From Ilumatobacteraceae bacterium (GTDB lineage: Bacteria > Actinomycetota > Acidimicrobiia > Acidimicrobiales > Ilumatobacteraceae): a stretch of 45,217 bases of DNA. Position 1 is the first letter of the stretch. Every line of letters begins with the position of its first letter. The DNA lies in NCBI GenBank assembly GCA_013213745.1, contig JABSQH010000018.1, positions 1 through 45,217 of the forward strand. The letters are read 5' to 3'. Below the pieces are notes generated by a model. That model was not told the origin of the DNA. It was given only the letters and a program-made list of their open reading frames with translations, and made no database searches. Position numbers and translations under genes: made by a program. This document shows positions 16,156-24,363 of this stretch, one piece after another.

Positions 16156-17367
16156 ATGAACGACCTATTGCCGGTCACCGTGCTGTCCGGGTTCTTGGGC
16201 GCGGGCAAGACCACGCTGCTCAATCAAGTGCTCGCCAACCGCGAGGGTCGGCGGGTGGCCGTGATCGTCAACGACATGAGCGAGGTCAACATCGACGCCT
16301 CGCTGGTCGCGGACGGCGCGGCCCTCGACCGCACCGAAGAGCGTCTCGTCGAGATGTCCAACGGCTGCATCTGCTGCACCCTGCGCGAAGACCTACTGTT
16401 GGAGGTGGATCGACTCGCTCGTGAAGGCCGCTTCGACTACCTGCTCATCGAGTCGACCGGCATCAGCGAGCCGATGCCGGTGGCCGCCACCTTCTTGTTC
16501 GAAGACATCGATGGCAAGAGCCTGTCGTCGGTGGCCCAGCTCGACACGATGGTCAGCGTCGTCGACGCAGCGACGTTCATCGAACGCTTCGAGGTGCTCG
16601 AAGAACTCGCCGAGATCGGCGTCGGACGCGACGACGAAGACGACCGCACCGTGAGCGATCTCCTCGTCGATCAGGTCGAGTTCGCCGATGTGCTCGTGGT
16701 GTCCAAGCCCGACCTCGTCGACACCGAACGACTCGAGCAGGTCGTCGCTCTCGTCCGCCAGCTCAACCCGCGCGCCAAGGTCATCGTCGCCGAACGGGGC
16801 GACGTCCCGCTCGACGCGGTGCTCGACACCGGGCTGTTCGACGAAGACGAAGCGTCGACCGCGCCCGGGTGGGTCAAAGCGCTCAACGGCGACCAGACCC
16901 CCGAGACCGACGAGTACGGCATCACCTCGTTCGTCTACCGGCACCGTTGGCCGTTCCATCCCGATCGGCTGGCGAGCGAGCTCGCAGACGCGTGGCCCGG
17001 CGTGCTGCGCAGCAAGGGCTTCTTGTGGCTGGCATCTCGACCCGACGTACAAGCACTGTGGAGCCAAGCCGGCCTGTCGGTCATGCTCGAACCGCTGGCG
17101 CTGTGGTACGCCGCGATGCCTGAAGATGAGTGGGAGCTCGAGACACAGGACGAGGTCGCCGAGCTGCAGTCGCGTTGGGACCCGGTGGTCGGTGACCGCC
17201 AGACCGAAATCGTGTTCATCGGCGTCGACATGGACGAGACGGCGATTCGCGAACGCCTGGACCGTTGTGTTGTCACCGGCGACGAGTTCGAGAAGGGCCC
17301 CGAGGCGTGGGCTCGTTACGACGACCCGCTGCCGGAGTGGGACATCGCCTGCGATCTCGAGGGGTGA
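16156..17367 (+). CDS. COG0523/CobW-family GTPase 2 (putative zinc chaperone)
   Basis: The 403-residue protein is a close paralogue of CobW 1. It has GFLGAGKTT (12-20), [11 protein letters not shown] (Cys71, 73, 74), [27 protein letters not shown] in the NKxD position and [12 protein letters not shown] in the C-terminal domain. Acidic stretches (DEDDRT, DEDEAST) lie between the domains. It has its own Zur-like operator and leaderless promoter, so it can respond separately from CobW 1. A 7-bp-stem hairpin follows the stop. Client proteins cannot be named from sequence. Confidence 0.92.
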   Translation: MNDLLPVTVLSGFLGAGKTTLLNQVLANREGRRVAVIVNDMSEVNIDASLVADGAALDRTEERLVEMSNGCICCTLREDLLLEVDRLAREGRFDYLLIESTGISEPMPVAATFLFEDIDGKSLSSVAQLDTMVSVVDAATFIERFEVLEELAEIGVGRDDEDDRTVSDLLVDQVEFADVLVVSKPDLVDTERLEQVVALVRQLNPRAKVIVAERGDVPLDAVLDTGLFDEDEASTAPGWVKALNGDQTPETDEYGITSFVYRHRWPFHPDRLASELADAWPGVLRSKGFLWLASRPDVQALWSQAGLSVMLEPLALWYAAMPEDEWELETQDEVAELQSRWDPVVGDRQTEIVFIGVDMDETAIRERLDRCVVTGDEFEKGPEAWARYDDPLPEWDIACDLEG

Positions 17368-17379
17368 ACGCAGATCGCC

Positions 17380-17407
17380 GACCGGCGGCCAAGAACGACA
17401 GCCGGTC
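17380..17407 (+). terminator. Possible terminator of CobW 2
   Basis: GACCGGC at 17380 and GCCGGTC at 17401 form a perfect 7-bp stem with a 14-base loop, 12 bp after the CobW 2 stop and 20 bp before the next -10 box. There is no U-run. Confidence 0.4.
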
Positions 17408-17438
17408 TCACGTCGCGCACTGCGAGTAGCGTCGTCTC

Positions 17439-18635
17439 ATGGACGTCACGGACGCCAAGGCCATCGTGCGCGACGAGATCGAGCGGCTGACGCCGGCATT
17501 GCTCGACCTGTCACACTCGATTCACGCCCATCCCGAACTCAACTTCGAAGAGCACCATGCACACGAGGCGCTCACCGGGGTGCTCGACGACAACGGTATC
17601 GACGTCGCTCGGGGCGCATACGACATGCCGACGGCCTTCGACGCCCGAGTCGGCGCGACCGAGGGGCCAACTGTCGCTGTGCTCTGCGAGTACGACGCAC
17701 TCCCCGAAATCGGGCACGCGTGCGGGCACAACATCATCGGCTCTGCCGGCCTGGGCGCCGGCATCGCGGTGGCCAAGGTGGCGGAGGCCCTGGGCGGGCG
17801 CGTCGCCATCCTCGGCACGCCCGCCGAAGAAGGTGGCGGGGGCAAGGAGTTCATGATCCGTCGCGGCGCGTTCGACGACGTCGATCTGGCGATGATGATC
17901 CATCCCGCCGACCGCGATCTGCACACGATGCACACCATCGCCATCCAGCGGGTGAATGCGACCTACGACGGCAAGGCGGCCCATGCGGCCGCGGCGCCGC
18001 ACAAGGGTCGCAACGCCCTCGATGCAGCGGTGCTCGGCTACAACGCGGTGGCTGCGCTGCGCCAGCACATCCGCCCCGAAGAGCGCATCCACGGCATCTT
18101 CACCGAGGCAGGCGTGAAGCCGAACATCGTGCCATCACGCGCCGTGGCCGAGTGGTACGTGCGCAGTGGCAACATGTCGAGCCTCGAGACACTGAAAGAG
18201 CGAGTACAACGCTGTCTCCAGGGCGGCGCCGATGCGGCCGGTTGTGAAATGCATGCGGAGTGGCTCGATCCACCGTTCTTCGACATGATCGACAATCATC
18301 CGCTGCTCGATCGCTACGTCCAGAACGCCATCGAGGTGGGGCGACACCCGGTCCCAGAGCAAGAGGGCGCAATGGTGGTCGGGTCGACCGATATGGGCAA
18401 CGTCAGTTACGCCGTACCGTCGATCCACCCGATGGTCAAGGCCGCACCCGAAGGGACCGCGATCCACACACCGGACTTCGAGGTGTTCGCCGGCGGCGAG
18501 GAGGGTGACCGTGCGGTGACCGACGGCGCACTCACGCTCGCGCTGACCATGGTCGACTGCCTGGCCTCGGACGACTTGCGGCGCGACATCGCCGACGAGT
18601 TCAACCCGCCGCCGTCGCCGATCCCCCGGTCATAA
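17439..18635 (+). CDS. M20-family amidohydrolase (M20D, AbgB/PABA-glutamate hydrolase-like)
   Basis: The 398-residue protein has the M20D pattern: LSHSIHAHPELNFEEHHA near the N-terminus, EYDALPEIGHACGHN with metal-binding His and Cys, LGTPAEEGGGGK with the catalytic Glu, and a dimerisation domain starting NATYDGKAAHAAAAPHKGRNALDA. The final His region reads IHPMVKAAPEGTAIHTPDF. Family members cleave N-acyl or aminobenzoyl amino acids with two metal ions, usually Zn or Mn. A TAGCGT -10 box (17427-17432) lies 6 nt before the ATG, suggesting a leaderless message of its own. No Zur-like box is seen here. The exact substrate is unknown. Confidence 0.88.
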   Translation: MDVTDAKAIVRDEIERLTPALLDLSHSIHAHPELNFEEHHAHEALTGVLDDNGIDVARGAYDMPTAFDARVGATEGPTVAVLCEYDALPEIGHACGHNIIGSAGLGAGIAVAKVAEALGGRVAILGTPAEEGGGGKEFMIRRGAFDDVDLAMMIHPADRDLHTMHTIAIQRVNATYDGKAAHAAAAPHKGRNALDAAVLGYNAVAALRQHIRPEERIHGIFTEAGVKPNIVPSRAVAEWYVRSGNMSSLETLKERVQRCLQGGADAAGCEMHAEWLDPPFFDMIDNHPLLDRYVQNAIEVGRHPVPEQEGAMVVGSTDMGNVSYAVPSIHPMVKAAPEGTAIHTPDFEVFAGGEEGDRAVTDGALTLALTMVDCLASDDLRRDIADEFNPPPSPIPRS

Positions 18636-18690
18636 CGGCTGGGGCACGCCCAAGCTCGACACGGCGAGCCGCTCCGACGAGACTGCACCC

Positions 18691-19326
18691 ATGCCCCTCA
18701 CGCAGTACCGAATCGATCGCGACGGAGTCGACCGCTTGTTGTTTCTGATGCACGGCTATACCGCCGAGCAACATCACCTCGCATCGTACGTGCCGCTCGT
18801 CGATCCAGATGAACGGTTCACGGCGATCGCTCCCAGAGGTCCGATCGACATGCCAGACGGCGACGGTGCGGGGTGGTGGTCGATCGACCTCGACACATTC
18901 GAGTCCGATCTGTCGCAGTTCGTCCCGTCGCTGACAACGCTCGAGGGATTCATCGCCGACGAAGCCGACAAGGCTGGCGTTCCCCTCGAGCGGTGTGTGA
19001 TCGGCGGGTTCAGTCAAGGCGGCTTTCTGTCGCTTGCGCTCGCTGGCAAGCCGGGCGCGCCGCGCTACGCCGGGGTGTGGGCGATCTGCTGCGGACTCCC
19101 CGAGGCTCCGGGGCTCGAGGTCGATTTGTCGAACGGCGACGGCCGGCCCGCCCTGTTCCAGTGGGGCACCCGCGATGCGTTCATCGGCCAGGATCGACCG
19201 AAAGAGGTCATCGCCGCGCTCGACGACGGCGGCTGGAACCTCAGCGACCACGCTTACGACATGGCTCACAGCCAGACGATCGAGATGATGATCGACGCCC
19301 GCGAATGGCTCGCCGGGGTGCTGTGA
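18691..19326 (+). CDS. Alpha/beta hydrolase, phospholipase/carboxylesterase family
   Basis: The 211-residue protein starts with the first strands of an alpha/beta hydrolase (RLLFLMHGYTAEQHH, with HG at the oxyanion region). It has the nucleophile elbow GGFSQGGFLS, Asp in WGTRDAFIG, and His in YDMAHSQTIE. Length and spacing fit the PF02230 carboxylesterase group (about 210-220 residues). It has no signal peptide. It follows the M20 gene by 55 bp on the same strand and may share its transcript. Substrate unknown. Confidence 0.86.
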   Translation: MPLTQYRIDRDGVDRLLFLMHGYTAEQHHLASYVPLVDPDERFTAIAPRGPIDMPDGDGAGWWSIDLDTFESDLSQFVPSLTTLEGFIADEADKAGVPLERCVIGGFSQGGFLSLALAGKPGAPRYAGVWAICCGLPEAPGLEVDLSNGDGRPALFQWGTRDAFIGQDRPKEVIAALDDGGWNLSDHAYDMAHSQTIEMMIDAREWLAGVL

Positions 19327-19340
19327 ACGCGATCTCGGGT

Positions 19341-20657
19341 TCAGCCCGCCGCTGACGGCACCCGGTCGACCGACCACGTCGACGATCCACGCAAGAACGT
19401 GTGTCGGACGCGGCCGTTGAGCACACGACCGCGGAATGGGTTGTTCGACGAGCGCGACGACAACTCAGCGGTGTCGACCGTCCACCGCTCGTGCGGATCG
19501 ATCACAGCCAGATTCGCAGGCGCCCCGGCCACGAGCGGGCCACCGTGCCCCCACTCGTTGAGGGCGGCGATACGGGCTGGCTTCCAACTCAGGGCGGCAA
19601 TCACCGTCTCGAGGGCGGCGATGCCCGGCTCGACGAGTTCGGTGAGCGCGGCCGCGAGCGACGTCTCGAGGCCGGTCATGCCCGGCGCCGCTTCGTGGAG
19701 CGGGAGCGACTTGCGCTCGTCGGGGTGCGGAGCGTGATCGGTGGCGATCGCGTCGATCTGGCCATCGGCCAGAGCCTGACGCAGCGCAGCCTGGTCGGCT
19801 GTTGTTCGGAGCGGCGGGTTCATCTTGTAAAGCGCGTCACCGCCACGGAGCATCTCTTCGGTCAGCGCCAGGTGTTGCGGTGTGACTTCGACGGATACGT
19901 CGACACCACGTCGACGAGCAGCTCGCACGAGGTCGAGCGTCTGCGCGCACGACGCGTGGAGGACGTGGTACCGCGCTCCGGTGAGTTCGGCGAGCCGGAG
20001 ATCGCGATCGACGACGATCGCCTCGGCTGCCACCGGTCGACCCCGAATACCGAGTTCGGCAGAGACCACGCCTTCGTTGATGTGACCGCCGGCAATCAAC
20101 GCTTCGTCTTCGGCGTGTTGCCCGACATAGGCGCCAGGCAGCGTCGCAACACGCTCCATGACGGAGCGTACGACGGCCGAATCCATGACGGCAGTGCCGT
20201 CATCAGTGAACAGTCGGGCGCCGGCGTCGTACAACGCCGCGATGTCGGTGGGCCGATCACCGGCGCGGCCGACACTCATCGCCGCCGATGACATGACATC
20301 GCAGTGCGCCGCCGCCCGCGCCAGGTCGTTGACCATCCGCACGAGGTCGGGATGGTCGATACAGGGCGTCGTGTTGGGCATCGAGACCACGGCGGTGAAC
20401 CCGCCCTGCGCCGCCGCAGCAGTGCCGGATTCGATCGTGTCGACGTGACCGTCGCCCGGCTCACGCAAGTGCGTTTGGAGGTCGACCAATCCGGGAACGA
20501 TGACGCAGCCGAGCGCATCGATCACATCGGCATCAGGACCGGGATCGATCGAGTTGGCGACCTCGACGATGTGGCCGTCAGCCAGCCGTAGCTCGGCGCG
20601 ACGCGTACCGAGTTCGTCGATGACTTCTCCACCACGCAGGACTGTTGACGGTGCCAC
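19341..20657 (-). CDS. pyrC: Dihydroorotase paralogue with Gln in place of first metal ligand
   Basis: The 438-residue protein follows class I dihydroorotases: VPGLVDLQTHLREPG, GGFTAVVSMPNTTPCIDHP, LFTDDGTAV, GQHAEDEAL, HVLHASCAQ, VEVTPQHLAL, IDAIATDHAPHPDE and GMTGLETSL. In the HxH motif the first His is Gln61 (codon CAA), with His63 kept; the bridging Asp, both later His and the catalytic Asp remain. Start is GTG 20657, 6 nt after a TACGGT -10 box (20664-20669) that abuts the Zur-like palindrome. It is away from any pyr operon and divergent from CobW 3. pyrC paralogues near COG0523 genes are known in other phyla and regarded as zinc-sparing substitutes. Other cyclic amidohydrolase activities cannot be excluded. 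Confidence 0.85.
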   Translation of the reverse strand: MAPSTVLRGGEVIDELGTRRAELRLADGHIVEVANSIDPGPDADVIDALGCVIVPGLVDLQTHLREPGDGHVDTIESGTAAAAQGGFTAVVSMPNTTPCIDHPDLVRMVNDLARAAAHCDVMSSAAMSVGRAGDRPTDIAALYDAGARLFTDDGTAVMDSAVVRSVMERVATLPGAYVGQHAEDEALIAGGHINEGVVSAELGIRGRPVAAEAIVVDRDLRLAELTGARYHVLHASCAQTLDLVRAARRRGVDVSVEVTPQHLALTEEMLRGGDALYKMNPPLRTTADQAALRQALADGQIDAIATDHAPHPDERKSLPLHEAAPGMTGLETSLAAALTELVEPGIAALETVIAALSWKPARIAALNEWGHGGPLVAGAPANLAVIDPHERWTVDTAELSSRSSNNPFRGRVLNGRVRHTFLRGSSTWSVDRVPSAAG

Positions 20658-20663
20658 GCCTGC

Positions 20664-20710
20664 ACCGTATCGAGAATCGTTCTCACTTTGCGCGGAGCGG
20701 GTCGTAGGGT
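20664..20710. promoter_or_regulatory. Divergent promoters with Zur-like operator 4
   Basis: The palindrome CGAGAATCGTTCTCA (20671-20685) lies one base from the leftward -10 TACGGT (minus strand, 20664-20669) of the dihydroorotase gene, whose GTG follows after 6 nt. A rightward -10 TAGGGT (20705-20710) is 7 nt from the GTG of CobW 3. One bound repressor could control both. Confidence 0.7.
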
Positions 20711-20717
20711 GGCCAGG

Positions 20718-21653
20718 GTGCCGTACCAGGAGCCCGAGTTCCTCCCTTGGGAGGGTCGACGCGTACCGATCACGTTCGTCGGCGGCTACTTAGGTGCCGG
20801 GAAGACGACGGCGATCAACGAGGTGCTCGAGGTCGCCGAACGTCCGATCGCCGTGGTCGTCAACGACGCCGGCGCGATCAACATCGACGCACGACTCATC
20901 AAAGGGTGCGACGGCGCCTCGATCGAGCTGACCGACGGCTGTGTGTGCTGCACCTCGATCGACGACATGGGCGAGGCACTCGATGTCGTGCGAGCCCGGG
21001 CCGAGCCACCCGACCATCTGGTGATCGAGTTGTCGGGGATCGCCGAACCACAGAACGTGCTCCCGTGGGGGCACTCGGCCGGGTTCCTCCTTGACGGGGT
21101 CGTCATCGTCGTCGCCATCGACCAGCTGCTCGACGACGAGCTTCCAGAGTGGATCCGTCTCCACGTCGAAGCACAGATCGGCGTCGCCGACCTGCTGGTG
21201 TTGACCAAAACCGATCAGGCCGACCAAACGGCCATCGACGAGGCGCGGGACCGGCTCGCCAGGCTGGCGCCCGGTGTTCCTGTGGTCGATGGCAGCCGCG
21301 GCCGCCGCGAACCGGGCGCGCTGGGTCGGTTCCTCGCGCTCGGCGGACACTGCGAGCATCATCCCGCCGGGGTGGTCGGGCCGACGCTGTTCGACCTCCA
21401 CGAGACGCACTCGATCGATGTCGACCACGCGATGACCCGGGAGCAGCTCGACGGGTTGGTGTCTGGCCTCCCCGATCGGTTTCCAGGGCGCAGCATCGCC
21501 CGCGCCAAAGCGGTGATCGACCTCATCGACCCGCCAGGACCGGTCCTGGTGCAGGTCGTCGGCGGGCGCTCAGAAGTGACTCCGTTGCTCGACAACGAAC
21601 AACGCCGCTCGACGGACCTCGTCGTCATCACGGTGAACACAGCGGGCGAATAG
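20718..21653 (+). CDS. COG0523/CobW-family GTPase 3
   Basis: The 311-residue protein from GTG 20718 has Walker A GGYLGAGKT (22-30), DGCVCCTS with Cys75-X-Cys77-Cys78, IELSGIAEPQNV, VVIVVAIDQLL and LTKTD. It is shorter and more diverged than CobW 1 and 2; its second half has a His-containing segment (GGHCEHHPAG) and a reduced C-terminal domain. Position opposite the dihydroorotase under one Zur-like box suggests zinc or other metal delivery, perhaps to that enzyme. This partnership is inferred from context only. Confidence 0.88.
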   Translation: MPYQEPEFLPWEGRRVPITFVGGYLGAGKTTAINEVLEVAERPIAVVVNDAGAINIDARLIKGCDGASIELTDGCVCCTSIDDMGEALDVVRARAEPPDHLVIELSGIAEPQNVLPWGHSAGFLLDGVVIVVAIDQLLDDELPEWIRLHVEAQIGVADLLVLTKTDQADQTAIDEARDRLARLAPGVPVVDGSRGRREPGALGRFLALGGHCEHHPAGVVGPTLFDLHETHSIDVDHAMTREQLDGLVSGLPDRFPGRSIARAKAVIDLIDPPGPVLVQVVGGRSEVTPLLDNEQRRSTDLVVITVNTAGE

Positions 21654-21737
21654 CGCCTGCGCCCGCCATAACGTGTCGCCGTGGCGCGATCGGAAACCGG
21701 CGGCGCCCGCCGATGATGTCGTAGTTACCGTGCGCGC

Positions 21738-22244
21738 ATGGACGACGACACACCGATCGACTCCATCACGGCGCTGCGGGCGCTCCTCGACCCGTCGCGT
21801 CTCGCCGTCGCGGGCGCACTCGTCGGTGGCGATCGCACGACCGACGAACTCGTCGCCGCCACCGGCCAGGACCGCCGATCGTCGCTGGAAGCGCTGGGAG
21901 CGTTGCGCTCCGCCGGTCTCGTGGTGGTCGTCGACAGCACGTATCGCCTCGACGTCGACACCCTCGAGCGTGTCGCTGCTGCCACGGCCGAGATCGACGC
22001 CGTCGACCCTGTGATCGTTGCCGGCGCGACGCCAGACGATCAGGCGGTGCTCGAGCGGTTCTTCCGGGGGCGGCGCCTCACCGAGGTTCCGACACGCCGC
22101 GTCAAGCGGCGCATCGTGCTGGAGCGCATCGCCCAGGAGTTCGAAGTCGGCACGCACTTCCCCGAAGCCTCTATCAACTCGACGCTGCGCGAGTTCCACC
22201 CCGACGCCGCGAGCGCTCGGGTAAATACGACACATTGTGCCTGA
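21738..22244 (+). CDS. DUF2087-type regulator with truncated, replaced C-terminus
   Basis: The 168-residue frame has an ArsR-like winged helix (ALLDPSRLAVAGALVGG, TTDELVAATG) and a DUF2087 domain (AVLERFFRGRRLTEVPTRRVKRRIVLERIAQEF). DUF2087 proteins normally end with a segment like DxxxLRRxLVD, followed by YWR. Here similarity stops at FHPDAAS, and the last residues come from a junction with an ABC-ATPase remnant on the other strand near 22205. A TACCGT -10 (21726-21731) lies 6 nt before the ATG, so the promoter is intact. The protein probably lacks its final 15-20 residues and may be non-functional. Confidence 0.7.
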   Translation: MDDDTPIDSITALRALLDPSRLAVAGALVGGDRTTDELVAATGQDRRSSLEALGALRSAGLVVVVDSTYRLDVDTLERVAAATAEIDAVDPVIVAGATPDDQAVLERFFRGRRLTEVPTRRVKRRIVLERIAQEFEVGTHFPEASINSTLREFHPDAASARVNTTHCA

Positions 22245-22606
22245 CCACCCGACAGCGCGAACGGATAACACCGGGTGAAGTCCTCGTCGCCGGGCAGTCC
22301 CACCGCCTCAAACAATTCGGACACGGCAGCCGCTCGCGCGCCGCGATCGACCGAAGGCGGCAACCGCTCCGCGATCGCCGCTCCGATGCGCATCGTTGGA
22401 GTGAGACTGCGACCCGGATCCCGGGCGAGATACGCGATCCGCTGCGACCGCACGGCCCGCAGCTGTCGGCGATCGGCGTCGAGCAGTGGGATCGACGACT
22501 GCTCGACGACGAGATCGACGGTGCCGGTCGACTGGGGCCGGTCGACCGCCACCCGCGACGTGGTGATGGTGTGGATGGGCGCGAACAACGGAGCCGGAGT
22601 CCCCAT
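22200..22606 (-). pseudogene. Fragment of an oligopeptide-type ABC transporter ATPase
   Basis: The minus strand reads LLDADRRQLRAVRSQRIAYL, ARDPGRSLTPTMRIG, LFEAVGLPGDEDFTRCYPF and ALSGGQAQCVVFTRALA. That is the Q-loop to signature region of Opp/Dpp-type ATPases (normal end SGGQxQRVxIARAL). The Walker A part upstream is missing, and Walker B and everything after are lost where it meets the DUF2087 gene. The reading frame is still open, but the fragment cannot bind ATP. Confidence 0.6.
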
Positions 22607-22640
22607 CGAACAGATGTAGGGACACGCCTCCGACGATGCG

Positions 22641-22991
22641 ATGAGCACCCTGTTCGAGGCGGACGGTATCGCGCGCTGGCGGTTCTGGCTGGAACTGATG
22701 CGGGCACACCACGTCAGTGGCGTGGCGATGGCGACCGCCGCGCTCGACCTCGTGACGAGCGAGAAGGTCACGCGCCTCGCTGAGACGCAGATCAAGGTGC
22801 AGACCTACGAGATCGAGCAGTACGACCTGTTGATCGCCGGCGACGACGCGATCGCCGGATGGGTCCCGCCCGCGAGCCTCGCCCAGACCACCATGTGGTA
22901 CTGCGATCTCGGCGCAGGCGCACCGGATGCTGAGCAGCCGGTGATGGGTACTTCAGCCGACGGTCACTGCGTCTTGGGGGTCGCGGGTTGA
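22641..22991 (+). pseudogene. DUF305-like fragment
   Basis: The 116-residue frame contains FWLELMRAHHVSGVAMATAA and VTRLAETQIKVQTYEIEQYDLL. This is the HH motif and following helices of DUF305 (usual form FLxLMIxHHxGAIxMA...AxxIxxxQxxEIxxM). DUF305 proteins carry a signal peptide and usually a repeated unit; both are absent. It begins beside the ABC remnant, so a larger gene was probably cut by the same rearrangement. The C-terminal 40 residues are not recognised. Confidence 0.55.
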
Positions 22992-23001
22992 AACCGCGGT
23001 G

Positions 23002-24213
23002 TCACTCGATGCGCAGACCGGAGATCGCCCGACTGATCACCAGCTGTTGAATCTCGCTGGTGCCTTCGAAGATCGTGTGGATCTTGGCGTCGCGGTGCCA
23101 ACGCTCGACGGGGTACTCGCGGGTGTAGCCGTAGCCGCCCAGGATCTGGATTGCTTCTTCGGTCACACGCACGGCGACCTCCGACGCCTTCCACTTCGAC
23201 ATCGAGCCTTCCCCGTTGACGAACTGGCCGTTCTTGGCGAGCCATGCGGCGCGCCAGATCAGGAGCCGGCTGGCATCGATCTCGGTGATCATGTTGGCCA
23301 GCTTGAAGGCGATGGCCTGGTTCATGATGATCGGCTTGCCGAAGGCGTGGCGCTCCTTGGCGTACTCGAGCGAATACTCGTAGGCCGCCCGAGCGACACC
23401 GAGCGCCTGGGCGCCGACGGCGGGGCGCGTGGCCTCGAAGGTGGCCATCGCCGGTTGCTTGCCCGAACGCTCCTTGTTGCGCGCCTTGGCCAACTTGGCC
23501 TCGAGCTTCTCTTTCCCACCGAGCAGGCACGAGCCGGGCACCACCACATCGTCGAGTACCACCTCTGACGTGTGGCTGGCACGGATGCCGTGCTTCAGGT
23601 ACTTCTGCCCCTGCGACAGACCAGGCGTATTCGGCGGGACGATGAAGCTCGCCTGACCCTTCGAGCCGAGCTCCGGATCGACCGTGGCCACCACCACGTG
23701 GACGTCGGCGATGCCGCCGTTGGTGATCCACGCCTTGGTGCCGTTGAGGGTCCACTGATCCTTGGCCTCGTCGTACACGGCGCGGGTCCGCAGGCTCGAC
23801 ACGTCGGACCCCGCATCGGGCTCGCTCACGCAGAACGCACCGAGTTTCACGTCGCCGGCGGTGCCGTAGCACTGCGGCACCCACTCCATCATCTGCTCCG
23901 GCGTGCCGTTGCCGGCGATGCCCGCAGCGGCGAGGGCTGAACCCATGATCGCCATCCCGATGCCGGCGTCGCCCCAGAAGATCTCCTCGACGGCCATCGG
24001 CAACGTGATGCCGGTTGGATCACCCATTGCGTTGAGCAGGAAGTCGGTGCTGTACAGACCGATCTCGGCCGCCTCTTCGACGACCGGCCACGGGAACTCT
24101 TCGCGCTCGTCCCACTCGTGGGCAGCGGGGCGGATGGTGCCTTCGGCGAAGTCGTGGATCCACTTCTGAATCTGCAACTGGTCTTCGTTGAGTTGGAGGG
24201 AAAACTCGGACAT
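23002..24213 (-). CDS. Acyl-CoA dehydrogenase
   Basis: The 403-residue flavoprotein has the full acyl-CoA dehydrogenase layout: an N-terminal helical domain (FSLQLNEDQLQIQKWIHDFAE), GAFCVSEPDAGSDVSSLRT, a beta domain with LNGTKAWITNGG, and a C-terminal helical domain with ERHAFGKPIIMNQAIAFKLA and ILGGYGYTREYPVERWHRDAK. It ends IFEGTSEIQQLVISRAI; the Glu of IFEGTSE is near the family's C-terminal active-site loop. An insertion rich in Lys and Ala (KEKLEAKLAKARNKER) is unusual. ATG 24213 is 6 nt after a TAACTT -10 box, which overlaps an inverted repeat. It catalyses alpha,beta-dehydrogenation of an acyl-CoA; chain length is unknown. Confidence 0.92.
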   Translation of the reverse strand: MSEFSLQLNEDQLQIQKWIHDFAEGTIRPAAHEWDEREEFPWPVVEEAAEIGLYSTDFLLNAMGDPTGITLPMAVEEIFWGDAGIGMAIMGSALAAAGIAGNGTPEQMMEWVPQCYGTAGDVKLGAFCVSEPDAGSDVSSLRTRAVYDEAKDQWTLNGTKAWITNGGIADVHVVVATVDPELGSKGQASFIVPPNTPGLSQGQKYLKHGIRASHTSEVVLDDVVVPGSCLLGGKEKLEAKLAKARNKERSGKQPAMATFEATRPAVGAQALGVARAAYEYSLEYAKERHAFGKPIIMNQAIAFKLANMITEIDASRLLIWRAAWLAKNGQFVNGEGSMSKWKASEVAVRVTEEAIQILGGYGYTREYPVERWHRDAKIHTIFEGTSEIQQLVISRAISGLRIE

Positions 24214-24219
24214 GCCCAC

Positions 24220-24237
24220 AAGTTACCGCCGGGTAAC
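24220..24237 (-). promoter_or_regulatory. Promoter and inverted repeat before the acyl-CoA dehydrogenase
   Basis: On the minus strand a -10 box TAACTT (24220-24225) precedes the ATG by 6 nt. It is overlapped by the perfect inverted repeat GTTACC-GCCG-GGTAAC (24222-24237). Such placement suits a repressor, and TetR-type proteins often control acyl-CoA dehydrogenase genes; the regulator is not in this window. Confidence 0.5.
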
Positions 24238-24363
24238 CGCGAAGTCGAGCCGCCGACATCTGGTGCGTCGCCCATCCAGTGCGCGCCGACCCGTTCTGTT
24301 CGCGGGGACGTGCGGATTTCGCACGCAATCCCCGGTTTTTCGGTGAGACGGCCGGTGTGATCG

